Assembly (NCBI GenBank): GCA_028819775.1
Contig: JAPPKV010000421.1
Coordinates: 1-5,384, forward strand
Length of the DNA: 5,384 nucleotides
Source of the DNA: Gammaproteobacteria bacterium
GTDB taxonomy: Bacteria; Pseudomonadota; Gammaproteobacteria; Pseudomonadales; Azotimanducaceae_A
Direction: 5' to 3'
Shown: positions 1 through 4,935 of the stretch, in pieces
Layout: the number at the start of each line of letters is the position of its first letter
Numbering within the stretch: the first letter of the stretch is position 1
The notes under the pieces: generated by a model
Database searches by the model: none
Seen by the model: the letters and a program-made list of their open reading frames with translations, nothing else
Told to the model about the DNA's origin: nothing
Program-made: the position numbers and the translations under genes

Positions 1-1
1 C

Positions 2-247
2 GACATCGTCGTCGAGGAGTCGAGCAGCCACGGCCGGCTGGACATGGCCGTGCGCGCGGGCGGGCATGTCTACCTGTTCGAGTTCAAGGTGGTGGAGATG
101 TCGCCGCGGGGATCGGCGCTCGCCCAGTTGCAGGAGCGCGATTACGCGGGGAAGTACCGCGGCCGCGGCGAGCCCATCCACCTGATCGGCGTGGAGTTCA
201 GCCGCCAGACGCGCAACGTCACTGCGTTCGAGGTGGCCGACGGCTGA
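2..247 (+). CDS. PD-(D/E)XK nuclease domain, C-terminal part of an AAA-ATPase-like (DUF1703/PDDEXK_9) protein; 5' partial
   Basis: The frame is open from the left edge and stops with TGA at 245-247, so only the last 81 residues are present. They match the C-terminal nuclease module of the AAA-ATPase-like/DUF1703 family. A Gly-Arg-Leu-Asp segment supplies the first acidic residue. A hydrophobic strand ending in Glu-Phe-Lys (from YLFEFK) is the (D/E)XK half-site. Then come an ALAQLQERDYAGKYRG helix and an IHLIGVEFS strand, which are typical of the module. In the family an N-terminal P-loop ATPase-like region precedes this part; it lies outside the window. The molecular role is poorly known, probably a nuclease or a relic of one, and these genes are often numerous and mobile in their hosts. 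Catalytic residues look intact here. An ATG at 44 is internal to the domain and is not the real start. Family assignment is fairly sure; biological role is not. Confidence 0.82.
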   Translation, partial: DIVVEESSSHGRLDMAVRAGGHVYLFEFKVVEMSPRGSALAQLQERDYAGKYRGRGEPIHLIGVEFSRQTRNVTAFEVADG

Positions 248-444
248 CTGACTGACATGAGCAAGACGGGTTCCGGCAAGACCTCGTCAGACACGCGACG
301 GGGTATTCGGAAGGCTCGACGGCTCGTTCGGTTGACGCGCCACGCGTACCGACATCGGACCTGACACACTCGTGGCGACTACGCTGGCGATACCCGCTGT
401 GGAATGACGCCCTGGCTGCGCTTCACGCGCCGCCCGGCGCAGTG

Positions 445-744
445 ATTTCTGGTGATTCTCGGCATCCTGCCGGGGGCGAGCCCTGGTTCGACCCAGCAAG
501 GAAGGCGCTGTATCCGAAGCGGTGTGCCGACCTCGGTCGGCCCAAGCGGCTGGCGCCCGAGGTCGCCGAGGTGCTGATCGCGCTCAAGACCACGCACCCG
601 AGTTGGTCGGTGCGGCAGGTCATCGCCGGCGCCATCGGCAGCGGCCATCTGCCCGACGGCGTGCGCCTGGCGCACGCCACCGTGCACGGGCTACTGGGAG
701 CCGAGGGCCTGATGAGCAAGCCCGCCGCCGCCCAACCTGCCGCC
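445..744 (+). pseudogene. Transposase/integrase-type DNA-binding domain remnant
   Basis: In the frame read from 442, roughly residues 20-90 resemble the helix-turn-helix region that precedes the DDE integrase core in IS481/Mu-like transposases. A Pro-Lys-Arg...Leu-Gly-Arg-Pro-Lys-Arg-Leu-Ala-Pro-Glu segment is followed by a helix, then HPSWSVRQVI, and finally a TVHGLLGAEGLM recognition helix. In intact transposases a DDE catalytic core follows. Here the frame passes directly into peptidase S24 sequence at about 745, and no DDE core is visible. The N-terminal side is also not convincing: the frame is open back to 256, but I see no homologous helix-turn-helix before about 490. This is therefore best read as a fragment left by insertion and decay. 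A regulator built from this DNA-binding module is possible but unlikely given the downstream frameshift. Confidence 0.5.
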
Positions 745-967
745 GGCGACTCGATGGAGTCCAGCCTGCGCGACGGCGACTTGGTCTGCCTCGATACTCC
801 AAGACCGAGCCCTCGACGGGCGAGTCATCGTGATCCGTGTCGAGGACGGCCTGGTTGTCAAGCGCCTGCGTCGGCGCAGATCGGCGTGGGACCTGGTCAG
901 CGACAACCCGATCTACGCGCCGCGCCCGATTGGAGCCGAGGACCGCATCATCGGCCGCGTCGCTTGA
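745..967 (+). pseudogene. S24 (LexA/CI-like) peptidase C-terminal domain, frameshifted remnant
   Basis: The stretch starts with the S24 nucleophile motif GDSME followed by RDGDLV, in the frame read from 442, with the serine codon at 751-753. The match then jumps to the next frame between about 791 and 809. There ALDGRVIVIRVEDGLVVKRL continues the fold, carrying the catalytic lysine at 860-862. It ends in SDNPIYAP and RIIGRVA, with TGA at 965-967. S24 domains of LexA, UmuD and phage CI repressors cleave themselves with this Ser-Lys pair when RecA filaments form. Here both residues survive but in different frames, so no intact enzyme can be made without a frameshift. The usual N-terminal DNA-binding part is replaced by transposase-like sequence. 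A sequencing error of one base could restore the peptidase frame, but not a normal N-terminus. Confidence 0.65.
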
Positions 968-1054
968 TCCGGGCCGACAATAGGAGCCACATAGGCCGGT
1001 GCTGCTGCACCAAAGCCGTCTTCCCCGTCCCCATCGGCACCGCAGCGCTCTCGA

Positions 1055-1501
1055 TCAAACCGCTCCCGTACCGGGAACAGTCTGGCGTCGCTTCAGGGCC
1101 GGGGAAAGTTCCGCGTGATACGGAATCCGTAGTCGACCTGGATGTCCTTGTATCCGAGATACCCCGCGTCGCAGCCCGCACCCTGGATCGTAGAGCATCA
1201 CGAAGCTGTCTATTCCAAGCGAAGGGTCTGGATGGAACGTAATGAAATGGGCGTTGACGCTGTAGGTTCCGAAAATGGTCACGTTGGTGAAGGGAGGCAT
1301 CCCTGTTGGCACTGCATATTCCCATAGGAAGGCTCCCTCGTGAAAGCCAAGCACGCCATCAGGCGGGTACACGACGGGAGGCGTCACATGAGAGTGGAAC
1401 CACAATCTCGTCTCCCAGATTCCCCCCATCTCGCATGACTCTTGGGCGAAGACTGGCGCCGTCGTCAGCGCCGCCACGATCACGAGTACGATCCGTTTCA
1501 T
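1055..1501 (-). CDS. Small exported protein with possible lipocalin-like beta fold; C-terminus probably frameshifted
   Basis: From the ATG at 1499-1501 the protein begins with a textbook signal peptide: MKR, a hydrophobic stretch, then APVFAQ, with cleavage expected near residue 19-20. The mature part is rich in beta-type and aromatic residues. It contains GGIWETRLWF near residue 26 and IFGTYSVNAHFITFHPDP near residue 77. The GxW...GTYxV...ITF rhythm recalls small lipocalin-like barrels, but this is weak inference. The open frame continues to TGA at 1055-1057, giving 148 residues. However, codon use deteriorates after residue 107 (about 1183). The neighbouring frame from about 1180 gives CDAGYLGYKDIQVDYGFRI and stops at 1093-1095, which looks far more like real protein. 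The frame is also open upstream to 1552, but the signal peptide decides for 1501. Ribosome-binding sequence is poor, only a GGGG just before the start. Function unknown. Confidence 0.62.
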   Translation of the reverse strand: MKRIVLVIVAALTTAPVFAQESCEMGGIWETRLWFHSHVTPPVVYPPDGVLGFHEGAFLWEYAVPTGMPPFTNVTIFGTYSVNAHFITFHPDPSLGIDSFVMLYDPGCGLRRGVSRIQGHPGRLRIPYHAELSPALKRRQTVPGTGAV

Positions 1502-1523
1502 GTCCCCATTGATGCACCAGCGC

Positions 1524-1537
1524 TTGACTTCAGTCAA
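1524..1537. promoter_or_regulatory. 14-bp palindrome upstream of the exported-protein gene, possible operator
   Basis: TTGACT and AGTCAA form a perfect inverted repeat around a 2-base centre, ending 23 bases before the ATG at 1501 on the minus strand. One arm also reads as a -35-like TTGACT on that strand, although no good -10 hexamer follows at the right distance. A regulator-binding site overlapping a promoter is plausible. Chance occurrence cannot be excluded. Confidence 0.25.
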
Positions 1538-1630
1538 CGTCAGTGGCGGCACACTGCGGCGGATTCCAACAGCGCCAGATCCGGGTATTCTCTCCTCGGC
1601 AACGGCATGTCCACCTGAACGACCGAAGCG

Positions 1631-1675
1631 TCAGGGCGCCGACGGGCCGGACGGATCGTCAGCGACGGCGCCTGA
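1631..1675 (-). repeat. GC-rich inverted repeat downstream of the 74-residue gene, weak terminator candidate
   Basis: Arms at 1631-1641 and 1666-1675 pair over ten bases (TCAGG/CCTGA outer and CGCCG/CGGCG inner) with a single bulged G and a 24-base loop. It lies about 60 bases past the stop of the minus-strand gene ending at 1736. There is no T tract after the stem on that strand, so an intrinsic terminator is doubtful. It may only be an RNA hairpin. Confidence 0.2.
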
Positions 1676-1735
1676 TGAGGCTGGGGGAACCGAGGGCACT
1701 GGTGGCGGGGCCGATCCGCCGTTCGTTGGCGGACG

Positions 1736-1960
1736 TCATGGGCCGGTCAGAGCTCCCTCGATCCGTGCCACTCGCTCGCGCAAGTCACGCACGTCCCTGC
1801 GAACCTCGGCCACGTCGCGGCGCACGTCGCCGACCTCACCGCGGACATGGTCGAGCTCTCCCCGGATACCGGCAGCCAGCGTCAGCAATAGAGGTACCAG
1901 CACCGCCAACAGGCCGACGCCAACGCCCACCACCGCCACGATTACCGAGCCGTCAGTCAT
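1736..1960 (-). CDS. Small membrane-anchored coiled-coil protein
   Basis: This is a 74-residue protein. After a short MTDGS start, residues about 6-32 form one membrane helix of valine, leucine, alanine and glycine. Residues about 33-70 are a charged coiled coil with a V/L every three or four residues, in GELDHVRGEVGDVRRDV and RDLRERVARIEG. The 7-residue spacing is visible in repeated (D/E)VRRDV units. Small proteins of this plan, a helix followed by an Arg-rich coil ending in RERVARIEG, recur in many GC-rich bacteria as hypothetical proteins, and no function is established that I know of. The start ATG at 1958-1960 has only a weak GTGGA before it. The gene diverges from the one starting at 2230. 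Self-assembly at the inner face of the membrane is a reasonable guess, not a demonstrated role. Confidence that it is coding comes from the clean two-part structure. Confidence 0.68.
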   Translation of the reverse strand: MTDGSVIVAVVGVGVGLLAVLVPLLLTLAAGIRGELDHVRGEVGDVRRDVAEVRRDVRDLRERVARIEGALTGP

Positions 1961-2215
1961 TCCACGGCTATGTTACCATGTCGTGCGGCATCGATTCCTC
2001 AGCGGCCTTCGGCGGCATCTCGGGCGCGGTACTGACGTCGTGGACGAGATGGCAGGCCGAACAGCACCCAGCCTACGGGCCTATTCGCCGCCACCTCAGG
2101 GACCGTCAGATCAGCGAGACCCGACGGGCAACCGCGTCGGACGCCGGGCCATGATATCTTCTCGGCGAGGGCGTTCGTGGACGCGGGCGCCGTCGCGAGG
2201 CTGCGGAGCAGCCAC

Positions 2216-2222
2216 AAAGGAG
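2216..2222 (+). promoter_or_regulatory. Ribosome-binding site AAAGGAG that decides the start at 2230
   Basis: AAAGGAG lies 7 bases before the ATG at 2230 and only 1 base before an in-frame ATG at 2224. Spacing therefore favours 2230. No convincing -35/-10 pair is visible in the 269-base divergent region before it (1961-2229). Confidence 0.65.
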
Positions 2223-2229
2223 TATGTCC

Positions 2230-2790
2230 ATGAGCGGTAACGTATCGAGGAAGCGCGCCATCATGTCCCTGATTCTTGGGCTCGCCGCGTGCGTGTGGAC
2301 TCTTGTGCCGGGTCGTGCTGATGCCGTTGGTGTGGCGTTCTGCTACCTCGATCACGGAAAGGCCGGCGACGACATCGAATTCCGTACGACCGTCAAGTAT
2401 GCGCTCGTGGAACGCGCATCGCGAACCGAGGCGTTGGAGGCGGCGCGCGCGGAGGTGGAGAGTACGCTGCAGAGCACGTACGCCCATCTGGTAGGGCAGT
2501 CCGTCTACGAGCATGGCGAGGAGATCGACGGCCCGTACTGCGATACTTGGGCGTTCACCAGCGGTTACTGGACCTTGATTCAGACCGAGTTTTCCAACTC
2601 GACGTACGCGTACCATACGATCGTAGCCGGCGTCGGGACCACCGAGGATGCGGCGTTGGCCAACGCGATCAAGTACCTCGGCTTGCACAACTGGTCCTGG
2701 TCAGACAAACACGGCTATCAGGGCTTGGAGACCGGGGGTTCCGGCACCGGGACCGGCGACTTGGCGATCGGCGAGGTGGACCCGCCATAG
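2230..2790 (+). CDS. Exported or lipid-anchored protein of unknown function
   Basis: This is a 186-residue protein beginning with a signal sequence: basic SRKR at residues 6-9 and a hydrophobic core IMSLILGLAAC. Two processing routes are possible. LAAC at 18-21 fits a lipobox, giving a lipoprotein. Alternatively, the hydrophobic stretch continues to GRADA near residue 32, a signal peptidase I site. The mature part has two alanine/glutamate-rich helices (TEALEAARAEV near 66-76 and TEDAALANAIKYLG near 138-151), separated by aromatic, probably beta-strand sequence (WAFTSGYWTLIQTEF). A Gly-Thr-Gly tail ends in GEVDPP. Two cysteines (38 and 104) could form a disulfide. I do not recognise the family. 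The helix spacing faintly recalls the DUF4189-like repeats of the next gene, but without their cysteine pattern. It is convergent with that VWA gene, with 52 bases between the stops and no clear terminator seen there. Confidence 0.72.
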   Translation: MSGNVSRKRAIMSLILGLAACVWTLVPGRADAVGVAFCYLDHGKAGDDIEFRTTVKYALVERASRTEALEAARAEVESTLQSTYAHLVGQSVYEHGEEIDGPYCDTWAFTSGYWTLIQTEFSNSTYAYHTIVAGVGTTEDAALANAIKYLGLHNWSWSDKHGYQGLETGGSGTGTGDLAIGEVDPP

Positions 2791-2842
2791 ACGGTCGCTT
2801 GACGACGGCGAGGTATCGAGTTCCGTATCGTCGACGGTTTCG

Positions 2843-4465
2843 TTACTCCTCGGGTTCGAGCCCGGTTCCGTCGCCACAGGCCCACACCCGCACACGACAA
2901 TCCCTACCGCCTCGCTCCGCGCACCTATCAATTGCTGCCTCGGTCGCGTCAAGCGTCGATTCGAACCCGGACGCCCAGCCAGCCGCCGTGCTCCCCGGCG
3001 TCTGGTCGGCCACATACGCTGCGCAACCCTCCTCGAAGCGCACCACGATCCGGCACTCGTCGCCGCATTCGGCAAGGGCCTCACGCTCCGCTTCCGCCAC
3101 CGTGGCATAGCCAGCAGCCCAAGCCCACGCGTCGCCCTGATTGCTATCGATCGCAAGCGCACCCGCAGTCTCGTCCCCTTCCTCGCCTTCGTCGCCGGCA
3201 CCGGACAGGCTTCCCTCGGATCCGCGCCCGGACGCGCCGTTGCCGATGCTGTCACCACAGGCCCACACGCGCACGAGGCAGTCCTCACCGCCCCTGCGCG
3301 CGCACTCGTCGAGCGCCGCATCGGCCGCTTCGGACCCAGAGTCGGCCCCGATCGACCAACCGACCACCGTGCTTCCCGGTGTCTGGTCGGCTGCATAGGC
3401 CGCACAGCCCTCCTCGAAGCGCACCACGATCCGGCACCCGGCGCCGCACTCGGCAAGGGCCTCACGCTCCGCTTCCGCCACCGTGGCATAGCTGGCGGCC
3501 CACCCCCATGCCTCGCCTTGCTCGTCGTCGATCGCAAGCGCACCCGCAGTCTCTTTCGGATCTTCCATCTTGAACGTGCCGATCAGGTCCGTCAGCGATC
3601 CGGAGTCGCTGTCGCGTCGGGGCGTATTCTGTGCCGTGGAGTCGGCTGCCGTGCCAGCCGGCGGCGACGCGGACGTCACGTCCCCGGACGTGCCGACGCC
3701 GAACGTACCCAACAGATCGATGACCGTCATGGTGTCGACGAACTCCATGAACACGTCAGCGAGTTGCGCAGCGCTGGCGGCGTGGTGGTACTCACCACCA
3801 CTCGCGGTTGCGACGTGGCGCAGGTCGCGGGCAGCGTCGGATGTCGGCTCGATGCCGAATCCGACCGTCTCGTGACGGAATACGATGCCGGCGGCCTGCA
3901 ACTCCGCCATCGCCTGAGCGACGTCTCCGCAGTCGTTGTCGCCGTCAGCCAGCAGCACGATCATTTGCGAGTTTGCTCCGGGATCGCGGTTGTCATGCAT
4001 GAACCGGTTCGCGAACAGAAGGGCCTCCGCCATGGGGGTACCCCCGCCGGTCTGCAAGCCCTGGATGAAGCGGGTGAGCCGATCGACGTCCGTCGTGAAC
4101 TCGATGTATCGGGACACCGGAGCCTGACAATCGCCTTCGAACGCGAGCACGGCCACTTCCGCGGTGCCGCTCGCCGTCGCTCTGTCGACCGCGGCGATCG
4201 CGGCCTGCTTCGCGGCTTCGAGCTTGATTTCGACGTTTCCGTTGCCTATCTCCGAATCCATGCTTCCCGAAATGTCGATCAGCAGCAGGAGGCTGCTGAG
4301 TGCCCGCGCATCAGCATACGTCGGCAGGTGCATCGTCACGGCCATCAGTCCCAGCACAAGAACGCCCAGCCGAAGCGCCGCTGAACCCCGCACTCGTCGA
4401 TCGAGCGGTGCAAATCGCGCTCCTCTCCGCGGAGCAAGAGGAACGCGCCTCGAGTCAATCACCAT
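2843..4465 (-). CDS. Exported VWA-domain protein with two C-terminal DUF4189-like domains
   Basis: This is a 540-residue protein. Residues 1-54 are an Arg-rich leader with a hydrophobic segment (LRLGVLVLGLMAV) ending in YADA, a probable signal peptide. Residues about 57-248 form a von Willebrand factor A domain. Its MIDAS metal site is complete: D64-x-S66-x-S68, T143 in GGGTP, and D174 in LLADGD. A Ser/Thr/Pro/Asp-rich linker (about 256-303) follows. Then come two DUF4189-like domains at about 308-404 and 435-531. Each has the GALAID...AWGW/AWAW opening, a TVAEAEREALAEC helix, RIVVRFEEGCAAY, and an ending like VRVWACGD. Each has six cysteines in the same spacing, the second exactly 127 residues after the first, so disulfides in the periplasm or outside the cell are likely. 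VWA domains bind protein partners through a divalent metal. The partner here is unknown. An upstream in-frame GTG at 4556-4558 would add 31 residues; neither start has a strong ribosome-binding site, and ATG plus leader length favour 4465. Confidence 0.85.
   Translation of the reverse strand: MVIDSRRVPLAPRRGARFAPLDRRVRGSAALRLGVLVLGLMAVTMHLPTYADARALSSLLLLIDISGSMDSEIGNGNVEIKLEAAKQAAIAAVDRATASGTAEVAVLAFEGDCQAPVSRYIEFTTDVDRLTRFIQGLQTGGGTPMAEALLFANRFMHDNRDPGANSQMIVLLADGDNDCGDVAQAMAELQAAGIVFRHETVGFGIEPTSDAARDLRHVATASGGEYHHAASAAQLADVFMEFVDTMTVIDLLGTFGVGTSGDVTSASPPAGTAADSTAQNTPRRDSDSGSLTDLIGTFKMEDPKETAGALAIDDEQGEAWGWAASYATVAEAEREALAECGAGCRIVVRFEEGCAAYAADQTPGSTVVGWSIGADSGSEAADAALDECARRGGEDCLVRVWACGDSIGNGASGRGSEGSLSGAGDEGEEGDETAGALAIDSNQGDAWAWAAGYATVAEAEREALAECGDECRIVVRFEEGCAAYVADQTPGSTAAGWASGFESTLDATEAAIDRCAERGGRDCRVRVWACGDGTGLEPEE
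2868..3557 (-). repeat. Tandem 381-bp duplication encoding the two DUF4189-like domains
   Basis: The blocks at about 2868-3176 and 3249-3557 align at a constant offset of 381 bases (127 codons). For example, TCTGGTCGGC occurs at 3001 and again at 3382. The best-conserved part lies around 3034-3117 and 3415-3498, where long runs are identical in DNA as well as protein. Other parts, such as 2890-2985 against 3271-3366, have diverged. The pattern indicates an in-frame internal duplication with uneven later divergence or partial gene conversion. Confidence 0.85.
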
Positions 4466-4558
4466 GACGGTCCGTCGGAACCCGACGTGTGTACGATTTC
4501 CGGCTCTCGTTCCCGATGCGATTTCGCGGACCGCAGGGCTCTTGGGCTTGTTGCTCAC

Positions 4559-4926
4559 GAGCCGCCATGCACCGCACTACGACAAGGAGACGCCAAGCCA
4601 TCTCGCGACCGGATCACATTCTATCCGCCGCGGACAATCGCCCGGCGCAGCCAACTCTGCGCATGCTCAGCATGGGTGATACACTCGCGCACCCTGCTTC
4701 ACATCCTTGTGACTGACGCTGTACTGACGCCAAGCACGCACGATCCGCTCAGGCGATTGGCGATTGCGAAAGTGGGGCACGTTAAGCCGACACCGAGAAG
4801 AAGCTGGTCGGGGAGTCGAAAGGACGGCGGCCCGAAGTGGCTGTCGACGGGCGAACGGGAGAAGGTGAAGATCCAATACTTCATCGTCGATGACAACGCG
4901 ACAGCCACTCCAATAGCTCCCTATTG
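4559..4926. other. 368-bp interval between the VWA gene and the right-hand gene, mostly uninterpreted
   Basis: No recognisable gene, RNA or mobile element was found here. A near-palindrome CATGCT-C-AGCATG lies at 4662-4674, upstream of the VWA gene on the minus strand. A TAGAAT hexamer on the minus strand (4618-4623) resembles a -10 box but has no partner -35 at normal spacing. The part from 4699 to 4908 has one weak small ORF, listed separately. The interval probably holds the promoter of the VWA gene. Confidence 0.35.
4699..4908 (-). CDS. Possible small protein, weakly supported
   Basis: A 69-residue open frame starts with GTG at 4906-4908, with GGGAG 9 bases before it, and lies 18 bases past the stop of the same-strand gene ending at 4927. 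Third codon positions are mostly G or C, as expected for this genome. That periodicity fits equally well a plus-strand frame crossing the same bases, so it does not settle the strand. Residues 10-60 include MKYWIFTFS and LPDQLLLGVGLTCPTFAIANRL, with no motif I recognise. It may be a genuine small gene, a fragment of a longer decayed one, or chance. Confidence 0.22.
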   Translation of the reverse strand: MAVALSSTMKYWIFTFSRSPVDSHFGPPSFRLPDQLLLGVGLTCPTFAIANRLSGSCVLGVSTASVTRM

Positions 4927-4935
4927 TCACCTCCT
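4927..4935 (-). promoter_or_regulatory. Perfect Shine-Dalgarno-like AGGAGGTGA overlapping a stop codon
   Basis: Read on the minus strand, AGGAGGTGA matches the anti-Shine-Dalgarno complement exactly, and its last three bases are the TGA stop of the right-hand gene. No ATG lies at the ideal distance. The nearest downstream starts are TTG at 4911-4913 and GTG at 4906-4908, both rather far. It may be a relic of a translationally coupled gene, or simply Arg-Arg-stop codons. Confidence 0.25.

Noticed and set aside
998..1011. GGTGC-TGCT-GCACC hairpin after the S24 remnant.
   Set aside because: The stem is only five bases with no T tract, too weak to call a terminator in GC-rich DNA.
442..1242. A single 266-residue plus-strand gene covering the transposase-like and S24-like parts and beyond.
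   Set aside because: After about residue 115 the frame is out of phase with the S24 domain and reads low-complexity Pro/Arg sequence. It also overlaps the exported-protein gene on the other strand.
1502..1552. An upstream start at 1552 for the minus-strand exported protein.
   Set aside because: It would place 17 residues, including charged ones, before an otherwise perfect signal peptide starting at MKR. It would also put the palindrome at 1524-1537 inside the gene.
1500..2240. Long plus-strand open frames across 1500-2240 and 1543-2154.
   Set aside because: They are rich in Arg, Pro, Ser and Thr with no domain, and run antisense to the membrane coiled-coil gene. In GC-rich DNA such open antisense frames are expected.
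1999..2688. A 229-residue minus-strand frame.
   Set aside because: It is antisense to most of the exported protein at 2230, which has a signal sequence and a good ribosome-binding site. No motif supports the minus-strand reading.
2701..3543. A 280-residue minus-strand frame in another phase over the repeat region.
   Set aside because: It overlaps the VWA gene out of frame, and its product is Arg/Ser-rich without domains.
2868..3557. Possible CRISPR or non-coding tandem repeat.
   Set aside because: There are only two units, 381 bases apart, keeping reading frame and cysteine spacing. It is a protein domain duplication.
2648..4384. A 578-residue open frame on the plus strand.
   Set aside because: It is antisense to the VWA gene, which has a complete MIDAS motif and recognisable repeats. 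The plus-strand product is Arg/Ser/Pro-rich with no motif, and its internal repeats merely mirror the real duplication.
4755..4800. A GCGAAAGT...GCACGT string resembling group II intron domain V.
   Set aside because: The flanking bases do not pair into the required stem, and there is no reverse transcriptase nearby.
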